64,000 nucleotides of DNA, taken from the NCBI RefSeq assembly GCF_024296865.1, contig NZ_CP101134.1, positions 2,790,001-2,854,000 on the forward strand. Reading direction: 5' to 3'. The notes beneath the pieces were generated by a model. The model did no database searches. It was not told where the DNA came from and saw only the letters and a list, made by a program, of their open reading frames with translations. The stretch is from Sphingobacterium sp. LZ7M1. GTDB lineage: Bacteria > Bacteroidota > Bacteroidia > Sphingobacteriales > Sphingobacteriaceae. This document shows, piece after piece, positions 32,686 to 42,225 of the stretch (positions within the stretch are counted from its first letter, which is position 1; every line of letters begins with the position of its first letter). A program made the position numbers and the translations under genes.

Positions 32686-33423
32686 TTAGTGTTTATTATC
32701 TGAAATTTGAGTATTGAAGATCTTATCGAAAATGCCCAGCATAAAACCAAAATTGCCTCTACCCCATTTATGGTGCATGCTGTGCCTAAAAGTATATTTT
32801 GAAAATGACGTATTTGGTTTATCACTTGGTATCTCATGGTTACAATGTCCAAGCAAATTGATGACCAAACTCATAACTGGCAAACTCAAAATGGAATAGA
32901 CCTGAAAATCATGGAAAAACAATGGAAAGAAAATTACGGTCCCTAAAAGGAAGGATTCGATCCAATGGAAGCTAAAAATAGAATATGCTGTAGGTTCCTT
33001 CGACCAATGATGGACCTTATGGACATTCCTAAAGAACCAAGGTCTGTGCAATAGCCAATGGACTGCATAAAAGTGCATTTCATTCCAAAGAAAGAGCAAC
33101 GGAATTTCCCAGAGGCAATTCCAATTATTGTCAAACCTGACCTTAAACACTCCTATGGAGAATAAATATTGAAAAAATATCGCCTGTAGTGAGAATACAA
33201 GGATGGAAAGCAAGGAGTTCTTAATTTCTTTAGCCCTTTGCCCAGGTTTTTGAGCAAATACGATCTGCCTCAAACTCGCATTCTTCGTTTTATACTGTAC
33301 AATAGTTTCTGTAATAAAGGTTCCTACAAAGTAAAGGACACTAAAAAACACGAAGAAAAATACACTTGTGTAGTACCATTTCGAGAGCACGAAATTGAAT
33401 GTGTTTTCCAGTAATTCGTTCAT
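32686..33423 (-). CDS. Fatty acid hydroxylase/sterol desaturase family membrane protein
   Basis: A 245-residue protein with about four membrane helices and the three His clusters of membrane diiron hydroxylases: HWLLH (122-126), HKVHH (135-139) and HSMHH (214-218), plus GHCNHE at 192-197. Family members hydroxylate or desaturate lipids such as sterols, carotenoids and fatty acids. Its stop codon touches the start of the ketoacyl synthase fusion gene, so it is the first gene of a three-gene lipid-modifying operon. Start at ATG 33423. Confidence 0.92.
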   Translation of the reverse strand: MNELLENTFNFVLSKWYYTSVFFFVFFSVLYFVGTFITETIVQYKTKNASLRQIVFAQKPGQRAKEIKNSLLSILVFSLQAIFFQYLFSIGVFKVRFDNNWNCLWEIPLLFLWNEMHFYAVHWLLHRPWFFRNVHKVHHWSKEPTAYSIFSFHWIESFLLGTVIFFPLFFHDFQVYSILSLPVMSLVINLLGHCNHEIPSDKPNTSFSKYTFRHSMHHKWGRGNFGFMLGIFDKIFNTQISDNKH

Positions 33424-33643
33424 TAATAATTAGGCTTCAGCTATTGAAATTCAATTTATATATTAACTCTTATTATTGATTGTTTATTATTCAAAACGTA
33501 GAATGTAGGCAAATATTTGTCAATGTAAATTTCCATAAAATAAGAATTTGTAATTCTTCCTCATCGAATGATTCAAATTAGCGAAAAATAATGAAGAAAT
33601 ACTCCCCCTGAAAACAGCTATATTCATGTTAAACACAAAAAAA

Positions 33644-33671
33644 GGGAAGCAAAAAATATTATTTGCTTCCC
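33644..33671 (-). terminator. Terminator after msrA
   Basis: GGGAAGCAAA / TTTGCTTCCC with an 8-nt loop. On the minus strand it is followed by a T7 run. It closes the msrA gene. Confidence 0.88.
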
Positions 33672-33692
33672 TCACTCTTAAGTTCTTACCTT

Positions 33693-34331
33693 TTACTTTT
33701 TAGGATTTGCTTTTTTGGCAACCTCAAAAAGCTCAGGACCTATATGGCAATATCCACCTGGATTCTTATCTAAATAGTCTTGGTGATAGGTTTCGGCATC
33801 ATAGAAATTTCTCAAAGGTTCATTTTCTACAACCACAGGGCTTTGAATGGATAAAGACAGGGCATGAAGTTTATCCTTGATCAGAGGTTCGTCGTTTTTA
33901 TCGGTATAATAAATTCCTGTACGATACTGAGTTCCTCTGTCGTTTCCTTGTCTATTTAAAGTTGTTGGATCTACACTTTCAAGGTAAAGATCGATTAATA
34001 GCCCTAAATCAATTACTTCTGGGTCGTAAATTACCTTTACGGTTTCAGTGGCTCCGGTACTGCCTGTGCAAACTTCTTCGTATGTAGGATTGGTTTTGTT
34101 TCCATTGGCATAACCAACTTCTGTACCCACTACCCCTCTTACCAATTTGAAAAAATGTTCGGTTCCCCAAAAACATCCGCCGGCAAAATATATCTCTTTT
34201 TCTTTTCCTGTTAAACTCATTGTGCTATTAGTTTCTGATTTTTCTTCCTTTTGATTTCCTTCCGTAAAGCCCATGGTCATGATGATTACAGTGACTAGGA
34301 CTGTTGAAGCAATTACTGCTAATTTTTTCAT
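33693..34331 (-). CDS. msrA: Peptide methionine-S-sulfoxide reductase MsrA, exported
   Basis: A 212-residue protein. The N-terminal hydrophobic segment (LAVIASTVLVTVIIMTMGF) acts as a signal or anchor. The MsrA domain follows with GGCFWGTE (catalytic Cys 53), EVGYANG, TETVKVIYDP, DRGTQYRTGIYY and CHIGPELF near the end. It repairs S-form methionine sulfoxide in periplasmic or surface proteins using thiol reductants. It forms its own transcript with a strong terminator. Confidence 0.95.
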   Translation of the reverse strand: MKKLAVIASTVLVTVIIMTMGFTEGNQKEEKSETNSTMSLTGKEKEIYFAGGCFWGTEHFFKLVRGVVGTEVGYANGNKTNPTYEEVCTGSTGATETVKVIYDPEVIDLGLLIDLYLESVDPTTLNRQGNDRGTQYRTGIYYTDKNDEPLIKDKLHALSLSIQSPVVVENEPLRNFYDAETYHQDYLDKNPGGYCHIGPELFEVAKKANPKK

Positions 34332-34431
34332 GGCTTTAAGATTTGAAACATAAAGTTAAGGATTTTGTACAAAAAATGAGTTTAGGGTCTCAAATGTGAT
34401 ATTTAGTTGATAAATAATAGGGATGATAAAG

Positions 34432-35901
34432 CTATAGTCCGTAATAATACTCTGCTAATAAGGCATACTCTGCTGCATAGGTAAACATGAACATTCCCTC
34501 CAAGCCATTAGTATCCTTTCCTTCATCCCATCCCTTTAAGAGATTGGATGCCAAGAATCCATCCTTATTGGCATGTTGATAGCCATAGTCTAGATTCTTC
34601 TGAAATGGTTGTATATATTGCCCGTAATTACTGTTGCTCATGGCCAAATCCTTAAACCCTCGCAATAATATTCCATTAAACCAATTCTTGAAACCCTCTG
34701 TTCCAAAGGAGTAATAATCAGGGATCTCTTTACCTTCTTTTGCAAAGAAAGAAAAACTGTTCTTGGCTAGTTCTTTGGCATCATTGTCATATTGTTCATC
34801 TTTTGTGACCCGGAATAAATCAACAGCTCCCGAAAGCATAGTTCCAGAATTGTAGGAGTATGATTCCCCGACTGCCTTGGTCAATTTTGTATTCGCACGA
34901 TATTTTTTACCGTTTATTTCCTCATAACGGATTTTGCAATCAGGATCACAGTCCCCCATCATATCAGTATATACACCCTCTTGGTTTAATAAGTTTTCTT
35001 TTTGCCATTTGTAAATAGCTTTTGCAAAATTCAGATAATAAACCTGCTTAGGTTCCATTTTCGAAAGTCTGGTTTTGCCATCCTTAACATCAATAGAACG
35101 ATGTTCAATCTGATCATTTTTGTTTTTATAAATTTCATGTAGCCAAACCAAAGAACTAATCAATGGGGAATTACTACAGGCATGTTTAGTTGTATAACCT
35201 GGGCCCCATGATATACCGCCAATTTCCTTTCCATTTTCATCTACATTTGAGTCCCATCCATCAAGGACATAGGCCGTGAGGTATTCAGCCTTTTCCAGAT
35301 AACTCTTGTTTCCAGTCAATTTATAGGAATGGATCAATTCCCGTAATAACCACATTTGATCATCATAGACATTTAATATGCCTGTCACATTGGCTTTCCC
35401 TTTTTCTCCTACCCGATCAACCGCATAAACGGACCAAGTTTTTGTTTGAGTATAGGATACTAATTCAAATGTTCCCAAATAATAATCTAGGTTCTCATAT
35501 AATTTTGAAAGTAGCTTTTCATATTTAGCATAATTTGCCTGATAGATCTTTTGGTTGCCATATTCTTTGTTTGCACTTAAACCCGATAAAATTGCATTCA
35601 CCGCTTCTATCCCAGCTGAATACATCCACACACTTGCAGTCTCTTCAGATTTCACTTTATTGAAAGGATTGTAAAATCTACTCATCTTAAAGGAATTCGG
35701 TTCAAAATAAACTGCAATAGTGCTATCAACTAATGCCATAGATCTTTGCAGATTCTCATCTGGCAGATCAAAAAAAGTATCCTTTGTGGCATTGCTTGCT
35801 ACAGCATTTTGAGAAAAAGATTTGGAATAAGGAAAGAAAATTAAGCTGATTACAATAGTAATCGAAGCTATTGCGAATGGCAGACTGGTACTTTTAAGCA
35901 T
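34432..35901 (-). CDS. GH76-family glycoside hydrolase (alpha-1,6-mannanase type), exported
   Basis: A 489-residue protein with a signal segment (FAIASITIVISLIFFPYSKS). The alpha/alpha-barrel catalytic domain carries the paired catalytic Asp residues in ILNVYDDQMWLL (Asp 180 and Asp 181), plus GGISWGPG and ESYSYNSGTML, as in GH76. Known members cleave alpha-1,6-mannan backbones of yeast cell walls. Other mannan enzymes or SusC/SusD are not adjacent, so the substrate is inferred from family only. Confidence 0.85.
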   Translation of the reverse strand: MLKSTSLPFAIASITIVISLIFFPYSKSFSQNAVASNATKDTFFDLPDENLQRSMALVDSTIAVYFEPNSFKMSRFYNPFNKVKSEETASVWMYSAGIEAVNAILSGLSANKEYGNQKIYQANYAKYEKLLSKLYENLDYYLGTFELVSYTQTKTWSVYAVDRVGEKGKANVTGILNVYDDQMWLLRELIHSYKLTGNKSYLEKAEYLTAYVLDGWDSNVDENGKEIGGISWGPGYTTKHACSNSPLISSLVWLHEIYKNKNDQIEHRSIDVKDGKTRLSKMEPKQVYYLNFAKAIYKWQKENLLNQEGVYTDMMGDCDPDCKIRYEEINGKKYRANTKLTKAVGESYSYNSGTMLSGAVDLFRVTKDEQYDNDAKELAKNSFSFFAKEGKEIPDYYSFGTEGFKNWFNGILLRGFKDLAMSNSNYGQYIQPFQKNLDYGYQHANKDGFLASNLLKGWDEGKDTNGLEGMFMFTYAAEYALLAEYYYGL

Positions 35902-36052
35902 TTGATTTAAGAAATGTTGGGTTTAAGTTATTGTAGCATCACAAGCTGAACATTCAGCATGTGAAGATTAAGATACATAAAAATTAAACAAAAAATTAAT
36001 TACCATATATTCAGAATCAATTGGACAACAGGAATAGCATTTAAAAGAGAAT

Positions 36053-36082
36053 AATTTGGTTGCCAGAAATGGCAACCAAATT
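36053..36082 (-). terminator. Hairpin after the 46-residue gene
   Basis: The perfect 12-bp stem AATTTGGTTGCC / GGCAACCAAATT has a 6-nt loop and is followed on the minus strand by ATTCTCTTTT. It is a plausible terminator. Confidence 0.7.
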
Positions 36083-36091
36083 CTAATTGTA

Positions 36092-36232
36092 TTATTTTTT
36101 AGGACGTGGAGGTCGTACCTGCCCCTGATCCCCATATACTGGGTCATCATCTCCCGAATCGGAGTTGGATTGGATTATTATTGCATCATTGTCAATCGGT
36201 TCAATAGGCATAGTTGGGTTGCCTGTGTTCAT
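36092..36232 (-). CDS. Small acidic Pro-rich protein (46 residues)
   Basis: Hand translation from ATG 36232 gives 46 residues: MNTGNPTMPIEPIDNDAIII, then an Asp/Ser-rich stretch (SNSDSGDDDP) and a basic Pro tail (RPPRPKK). The terminator hairpin starts 10 bases after its stop. No family recognised. Its composition resembles the acidic gene at 23587, though with no clear alignment. It could be spurious, but the tight terminator supports a transcript. Confidence 0.45.
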   Translation of the reverse strand: MNTGNPTMPIEPIDNDAIIIQSNSDSGDDDPVYGDQGQVRPPRPKK

Positions 36233-36621
36233 TAAATGGTAAAGGATTAAGTACCACATTTTTCAAAAAATTAGAAGGTAAAAGCCTGCTAGGTCCACAT
36301 ACACCTTATATGGGATTGCTAGAAAATTTTCCAGAAGGCCTTCTGAATTTTTTGGAATTGAGGGGCATGAATTCCTCAATATTGAAATCTCTTTTGTATC
36401 TTTCCTTGAAAGCACAAACAGTATTAACCGCTGATTTCAAAAGCAAAACTAAAGCACTAAAAGCCGCTCATAATCAACCTTTTACGATATTTCCGGTAAT
36501 TCCATGTGAATTCCGGTATTTCCAAAGCGATCTGTTGTGAAACTGTTTTGGCTGTGAAATGTATTATTAATTAGAATTACGGATCCGTAAATCTTGGGGA
36601 GGAAAATATTTAATTATAGGA
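36233..36621. other. Gene-free interval upstream of the 300-residue protein
   Basis: A plus-strand frame here (36214-36540) overlaps the small acidic gene and has no recognisable domain, so it is not called. The segment 36560-36620 (TTAGAATTACGGATCCGTAA) contains a short TTACGGATCCGTAA palindrome about 40 bases before the next start, a possible operator. Confidence 0.45.
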
Positions 36622-37524
36622 ATGTCAGCATTCAATAAATTTAAAGAACGCGTTCTTGCCAACTATTGGGAAAAACACAAAAACAATGAATTACATGACC
36701 GATTAGCAAATCCAACTTCTGCTAATCTTAGAGACTATGCCCTATTCCTTTTGAATGAGGGTATGAATCCTGATGACAGAAAAACGCTGAGAGATTTCTT
36801 TATTTTAAAGGATGAACTTGGAGATCTCGAAAAATCAATAGCCGGAATTGACATTGACAAATTAAAACCTGTACGATATTTTATTGATGGTAAAACCAGC
36901 AATCCCGATGAAACTATTGTAAAGCTTTTGGCCGTGCTGATTGACTTTCAACCAAGACCATTTAGGATCGATGATTGGGTAGCGGATATAAACCCTAAAT
37001 CAAGAGAGACATCCATATTACCTTTAAACCAATCTCTTGAAAAAGAGGATCCAAAATTTCCTGATACAAGTAGACAAAGCTCTGGAATAGGTTCCTCGTC
37101 TCCGGAATCAGGAACCAATACTTCGAAATTCAACAAAAAGGCAATAATGTGGGTGGGATCTGCCGGACTTATTGCTGCAAGTTTAGGTTATATTACCTTC
37201 AAGGATAAAAAGGAGTGCATGGTTTGGTTTAAGGACCGATACATTGTGGTAGACTGTTTAGACAATAACATGTGGAATCAAAAGGTAATAGCTTTGGATG
37301 AAGACAGATTAAAAAACTTTAGAAAAATCACGAGATATGATACTTTAGGTCTTAAGGATGTAAATAGAATTTGGTATTCGAAGGTCAATAATGAAATTGA
37401 GTTTTTCACCACGGCAGGATTGCATCCCGAACATAGCGAACGTGGACTAAAACTCGCCAGTGAATATATTATCCGAAAATATGCAATGGGCGAAGAACCT
37501 GATACCAGTAAAAATGAAGAGTAA
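36622..37524 (+). CDS. Single-pass membrane protein of unknown function
   Basis: A 300-residue protein. The N-terminal half (about 1-170) is polar and helical, followed by a Ser/Pro-rich linker. One transmembrane helix (IMWVGSAGLIAASLGYITF, about residues 174-192) leads to a C-terminal domain with ECMVWFKDRYIVVDCL and HSERGLKLASEYIIRKY. With no signal peptide, the N-terminal half should be cytoplasmic. This resembles membrane-tethered signalling or regulatory proteins, but no known domain is visible. Confidence 0.7.
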   Translation: MSAFNKFKERVLANYWEKHKNNELHDRLANPTSANLRDYALFLLNEGMNPDDRKTLRDFFILKDELGDLEKSIAGIDIDKLKPVRYFIDGKTSNPDETIVKLLAVLIDFQPRPFRIDDWVADINPKSRETSILPLNQSLEKEDPKFPDTSRQSSGIGSSSPESGTNTSKFNKKAIMWVGSAGLIAASLGYITFKDKKECMVWFKDRYIVVDCLDNNMWNQKVIALDEDRLKNFRKITRYDTLGLKDVNRIWYSKVNNEIEFFTTAGLHPEHSERGLKLASEYIIRKYAMGEEPDTSKNEE

Positions 37525-37551
37525 ATGGGCAAATAGATAGGTTGCCCATTT
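37523..37551. terminator. Bidirectional terminator between convergent genes
   Basis: AAATGGGCAA / TTGCCCATTT with a 9-nt loop lies between the 300-residue protein gene and the aldolase gene. Confidence 0.8.
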
Positions 37552-37564
37552 ATCCTTTTCAATA

Positions 37565-38629
37565 TTAAGCGATATCCACTTCCTTCATTAAATAGACATC
37601 TTGAATTCCCTGAAGCAGTTCTACACCTTCTTTCATTGGCTTTTGAAAAGCCTTTCTTCCACTGATCAAGCCTGTTCCCCCAGCCCTTTTATTGATTACG
37701 GCTGTTTGCAAAGCATCCCGAAGGTCATTCTTACCTGAAGCCCCGCCTGAATTGATCAATCCCGATCTTCCCGCAAAGCAATTTAATACCTGATAACGGC
37801 AAAGATCAATAGGATGGTCCGAACTCAATTCACTGTACATTCTTTCATCAAGCTTACCATAACTACTGTTCCCTAAATTTAAGGCCTTATAGCCTCCGTT
37901 GACTTCTGGTAACTTCTGCTTAATAATATCTGCTTCTATGGTCACCCCTAAATGATTAGCTTGTCCAGTCAAATCAGCAGATAAATGATAATCCACGCCA
38001 TCCTTTTTAAAAGCATCATTTCTCAAATAACACCATAGGATGGTTGCCATGCCCAAGCTATGGGCTTCTTGAAAGGCTTTGCTCACTTCAACAATCTGTC
38101 TTCCTGACTCCTCAGAGCCAAAGTAGATGGTCGCACCTACTGCAGCAGCTCCCATGTTCCAAGCTTCGCGAACTGTTCCGTAGAGAATCTGATCACTTTT
38201 ATTGGGATAGGACAATAACTCGTTGTGATTGATCTTGACAACAAATGGAATCTTATGCGCATATTTTCTAGATACAGCGCCTAGCACGCCGAATGTTGAT
38301 GCCACAGCATTACATCCACCCTCGATTGCCAGTTTGACAATATTCTCTGGATCGAAATAAATAGGGTTTGCAGCAAATGAAGCGCCAGCGCTATGTTCGA
38401 TGCCCTGGTCTACTGGAAGAATGGAAAGATAACCAGTATCTGCTAACCTTCCATGTCCAAAAATATTTCCTAGACTCCTTAAGACCTGCGGATTTCTGTC
38501 AGTCGGTCCATATACATCATCAATAAAGCATGGAGAGGGTAAATGAAGCAGTTCTTTTTTTACTGTCTTACTTTGATATTTTAACAAGTCCTCAGATCCT
38601 AGGTGTTCAATCAATTTATTGATATTCAT
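37565..38629 (-). CDS. fbaB: Class I fructose-bisphosphate aldolase (FbaB/DhnA type)
   Basis: A 354-residue TIM-barrel aldolase of the archaeal/DhnA type. Motifs: [39 protein letters not shown] (likely Schiff-base Lys region), [28 protein letters not shown] and [15 protein letters not shown] (phosphate-binding). It cleaves fructose-1,6-bisphosphate in glycolysis or gluconeogenesis. It stands alone, divergent from an alpha/beta hydrolase gene. Confidence 0.9.
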   Translation of the reverse strand: MNINKLIEHLGSEDLLKYQSKTVKKELLHLPSPCFIDDVYGPTDRNPQVLRSLGNIFGHGRLADTGYLSILPVDQGIEHSAGASFAANPIYFDPENIVKLAIEGGCNAVASTFGVLGAVSRKYAHKIPFVVKINHNELLSYPNKSDQILYGTVREAWNMGAAAVGATIYFGSEESGRQIVEVSKAFQEAHSLGMATILWCYLRNDAFKKDGVDYHLSADLTGQANHLGVTIEADIIKQKLPEVNGGYKALNLGNSSYGKLDERMYSELSSDHPIDLCRYQVLNCFAGRSGLINSGGASGKNDLRDALQTAVINKRAGGTGLISGRKAFQKPMKEGVELLQGIQDVYLMKEVDIA

Positions 38630-38787
38630 TTTATTATGTTTAAATCTTTATAAAGGCTATTATAATAATTGAACATGATGACATTAGAATTGTTTCTGGT
38701 AACAATGAATAATTTACCAACAATCGGTAAAAATATTTATTTAAATTTGGTCGAAATTTTATCCTATTTAATTGAAAACCAATCATG

Positions 38788-39843
38788 ATGAACCTCTTAA
38801 TAATCTTGATTAGTATCTTGGCCCTGTTAATCATTCTATATTTTATATATGTAGAGCATAATTTGCATTCAGAAGATAGAGAACGGTTAAAGATTTCCGA
38901 ATTCGGTTTTGAAGAAAAACAGGTCAATTTAGAAAATGGGATTGTGCTAAATTATGGTGAGGGACCTGATAACGGTCCAGCACTGATGTTGATCCATGGC
39001 CAAGGGGTAGATTGGAAAAATTATGCAAAAGTACTTCCGGAATTATCTCAAGATTGGCATGTATTCGCTATAGATTGCCATGGACATGGGAAATCTAGCC
39101 ATGAAGCACAAAGTTACACCGCAGAAAAAATGGGCACTGATTTTATCTGGTTCATTGATCATGTCATAAAAGAACCTGTCTATCTATCAGGGCATTCCTC
39201 TGGAGGTCTTCTGGCAGCTTGGATTTCTGCAAATCATATTCGGATTCAAAGTACGGTCTTAGAAGATCCACCCTTGTTTTCCACAGAGAAAGACCGTTGT
39301 CAAAAAACTTTCGCTTGGCAAGACAGCTTTCGTATAGCCCATGACTTTCTTCAACAATCTGAAATAAAAGATTATTTAACCTTTTACCTCCCTCGAAGCT
39401 ATTGGAAAAATAAGTTCAAAGGCCTCTGGAAAACCATTATTTCAAAAGCAAATAAATTCCGAGCAAAATATCCTAATCGAATATTCAGAATAGGTTTTAT
39501 CCCATTAGCCATTAATAAGATATGGGAATCGGCATCAGATAACCGATATGACAAAAGATTTGCTGATAGTTTTTACGATTGTTCCTGGTTTGAGAATTTT
39601 GATCAGGCAGAAACTCTAAAAAAGATTTACTGTCCAACAAAATTGATTTTCACCAAGAATTCTAAGTGGAAGCAATATGATGAAAATGGCATCCTCATGG
39701 CTGCTATGTCAGATGAGGATGCCATTAAAGCTGCAGGTTTAATCCAAGATTGCAAACTGATAACCGTCGATTCTGGTCATGGTTTTCATGATGAACATCC
39801 GGCAGAGTTTATTAAGATCATAAAATCTATGCAAGGAATTTGA
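38788..39843 (+). CDS. Membrane-anchored alpha/beta hydrolase
   Basis: This 351-residue protein (ATG 38788; ATG 38785 one codon upstream is equally possible) has an N-terminal anchor helix (LLIILISILALLIILYFIYV). The alpha/beta hydrolase domain follows: oxyanion motif LIHGQGVDW, nucleophile elbow GHSSGG (about Ser 137), and the catalytic His in DSGHGFHDEHP near the C-terminus. The substrate is unknown. It ends 6 bases before the convergent end of the polysaccharide-utilisation-type locus. Confidence 0.85.
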   Translation: MNLLIILISILALLIILYFIYVEHNLHSEDRERLKISEFGFEEKQVNLENGIVLNYGEGPDNGPALMLIHGQGVDWKNYAKVLPELSQDWHVFAIDCHGHGKSSHEAQSYTAEKMGTDFIWFIDHVIKEPVYLSGHSSGGLLAAWISANHIRIQSTVLEDPPLFSTEKDRCQKTFAWQDSFRIAHDFLQQSEIKDYLTFYLPRSYWKNKFKGLWKTIISKANKFRAKYPNRIFRIGFIPLAINKIWESASDNRYDKRFADSFYDCSWFENFDQAETLKKIYCPTKLIFTKNSKWKQYDENGILMAAMSDEDAIKAAGLIQDCKLITVDSGHGFHDEHPAEFIKIIKSMQGI

Positions 39844-39849
39844 CCTGCA

Positions 39850-42213
39850 TTATAAATTAACCTGCATAGTTTTTTTCTCCTGATTTCTGAAAACTTCAAT
39901 ATTCAATTTATTCATATACTGATCCCTCTTCAATACAAGCTGTAGGTCCTTCAGTTCCTTGACATCCACTGATTGACATCCAACAATAACATCAGACTTT
40001 TGAATCCCTGCTTTTGCCAATGGAGAATTTTCCTCAAGCTCTAAAACCAAGACCCCTTCCATCGTTGGTAGCCCAGCAGCAGATTGTTCCCCTAAGGATT
40101 CAATAGATTTTAGCTTAGCTCCTTTCCATTCAAAAACTGCACCTTTCGAAATATTTCCTTCTTTATGGATTTCAGGGATATGGGGCGAATCCAGCAATCT
40201 TTTTAATCTGGTATTTCTTACTCCTACATCACTTAAATTCAATGACTGAAAATTCATGTTACCGGAAATTAAATCAAATTTTCCGATCGCTACATCTACG
40301 AAATTTAAATCCACAACCGATGAATTAGCATCCACCGATTTGGCTTGGTCTGCTTGCAGGTCTTTTAAACTGGTATAATAGTTTTCATCAACCTTATCTC
40401 CCCAATAGTTAACCTGAATATCTTGATGAGAATGCATCACAATATTATTTCTAAAAACGTCATGGCTGTTTTTGAACCATACATGGGGATGAAACCCATT
40501 ATTGATCATGATATTATTGTAGACCGTCCTATAGAAACCTTCTCGCAATTTCAATCCTCCACTAAGACAGAGGTTATTAAATATTTCATAGTTCGATGAA
40601 CCATCATCAAGGTCAATATCCCACCCATGATCACAACTAAATCTATTGTTACTGATGATCGTTGTTTCAATTGCATCCAATTTAACCCAGTCTGGATGGG
40701 CTTCCACAATTCGGTCCATCTCTTTTCTATCGGGATGCCAAAAACGGTCTCTTCCCCAGGAGTTAAAAGCACCATGGTCGCTAGTTTCTAGGACGGTATT
40801 GAATACATCGTTAAATGAAATCTGATGTCCTCCCCATGTTCCATCACCTACATTAATCCCCGCTCTTGGTACATCATAAATACTGTTGTGCAGTACAGAT
40901 ATTCTTGCTGACATTGAAATTTGAACCCCGGCAACTTGTTTTTCTATCAGGCCAATATTTCTAATCACATTATCGTTCGCCTCACAATCTGCTGGATAGT
41001 TTTCCGTTTTGGGACCTGGAATAGTGTCTATTTCATTTTCAGCAACGAATTTCTCATACCTGAAGGAAGGACTTCGAACAGCCTGAGGATCCCCAACAAA
41101 ATTTATAGCACCCCCACCTATCCTTTCCATTAAATTCCCGCTCACTTTTACTCCTCTATTATAATTGCTCAAGAAAACGGCATTCCCGCCCAGATCGATA
41201 AAGTCAGAATTGGAAACACTACAATGTTCTGCACCTTCAAAACAGACCGCAGCCTGTCTATAAATGGTCCAATCGCTTCTCAATAATGGTTCTTCCGTTT
41301 TCATAAAAGTTGGATCTGTTTGCACAAAACGGATCCCCGTTATATGCACCTCTCGAACTGGTTTTTCCATTGATCCTTTAACTGAGATCAAAGATTCTAG
41401 TTGAGGAACTTCAAATTCAAAGTTATTTGGATCCTGATCTCCGAAATTTAAATATAGCGTTGAACTTGATTGATCTAAATACCATTCATTCAACGTGTCC
41501 AATTCCTCGAATACATTTTCTACAAACCGATATGTTTCATGCATTTTGCTAGGTCGATTATTTTGTAACCCTCCTTCTAATTTTAATTCCCCATTCTCAT
41601 CTTTACCAGTTACCAAATAATGGAATCCACCCCATCTACCAATATGTAAGGCATGCACAATCGCTCCCTGTGGATTCTTCCAACCTTTAACTCTTTCGGG
41701 GCTGATAGCGTCCTCAGCATATCCATTGAAAGGAAGAATCTTAGGATCATAATTGGGATATCTTGCTCGATTTAATAAATCACCATTTGCAAAAAGCCGT
41801 TGAAATTTTAACCCTGCTGGCACCTTAGTTGTCCAAAGGTTATTCTTGGATTTTGTCCAGCTCAGATTCAGTTTATTTGCTGCTGAAAAAGTCACCTTCC
41901 TTTCATTAATGGCTTTTATCGTAATGCCATCGAAGTTTATTTCCAATGGTTTTGATAGATAATATTGACCATCGTTGATTAATAATTTTACCCTAGAATT
42001 AGGATTCTTCTTTTTATAAATGGCAATTTGCTCCAAAGCGATTTCAGATTTACCGAAAGGTTTTTCTTTTGATCCATTAGAATTATTTTTACCATTAGTG
42101 GATAAATAAAATTCTTTAATACCAGAGGTTTGGCAAAAAGTTTCCTTACTTATAAAAAATAAAACAACAGTTATTAGGACATAAATATTTCCTGATATAT
42201 TTAATTTTTTCAT
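39850..42213 (-). CDS. Exported right-handed beta-helix protein with C-terminal PDZ domain
   Basis: A 787-residue protein with a signal peptide (YVLITVVLFFISKETFC). It opens with the sugar-active beta-helix start FYLSTNGKNNSNGSKEKPFG. A long parallel beta-helix has successive N-containing turns (NDVFNTVLETSDHGAFNSWG, HGWDIDLDDGSSNYEIFNNL). The C-terminal 80 residues are a PDZ-like domain (VLVLELEENSPLAKAGIQKS, DVIVGCQSVDVKEL). Relatives act as polysaccharide lyases or glycoside hydrolases. The gene lies 12 bases after SusD at the end of the sigma/FecR/SusC/SusD locus and is its only enzyme, so it should act on that glycan. Confidence 0.85.
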   Translation of the reverse strand: MKKLNISGNIYVLITVVLFFISKETFCQTSGIKEFYLSTNGKNNSNGSKEKPFGKSEIALEQIAIYKKKNPNSRVKLLINDGQYYLSKPLEINFDGITIKAINERKVTFSAANKLNLSWTKSKNNLWTTKVPAGLKFQRLFANGDLLNRARYPNYDPKILPFNGYAEDAISPERVKGWKNPQGAIVHALHIGRWGGFHYLVTGKDENGELKLEGGLQNNRPSKMHETYRFVENVFEELDTLNEWYLDQSSSTLYLNFGDQDPNNFEFEVPQLESLISVKGSMEKPVREVHITGIRFVQTDPTFMKTEEPLLRSDWTIYRQAAVCFEGAEHCSVSNSDFIDLGGNAVFLSNYNRGVKVSGNLMERIGGGAINFVGDPQAVRSPSFRYEKFVAENEIDTIPGPKTENYPADCEANDNVIRNIGLIEKQVAGVQISMSARISVLHNSIYDVPRAGINVGDGTWGGHQISFNDVFNTVLETSDHGAFNSWGRDRFWHPDRKEMDRIVEAHPDWVKLDAIETTIISNNRFSCDHGWDIDLDDGSSNYEIFNNLCLSGGLKLREGFYRTVYNNIMINNGFHPHVWFKNSHDVFRNNIVMHSHQDIQVNYWGDKVDENYYTSLKDLQADQAKSVDANSSVVDLNFVDVAIGKFDLISGNMNFQSLNLSDVGVRNTRLKRLLDSPHIPEIHKEGNISKGAVFEWKGAKLKSIESLGEQSAAGLPTMEGVLVLELEENSPLAKAGIQKSDVIVGCQSVDVKELKDLQLVLKRDQYMNKLNIEVFRNQEKKTMQVNL

Positions 42214-42225
42214 AGATTCTTTAAA

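Noticed and set aside
36214..36540. 108-residue plus-strand frame
   Set aside because: Overlaps the start of the small minus-strand gene and shows no domain, signal peptide or terminator of its own.
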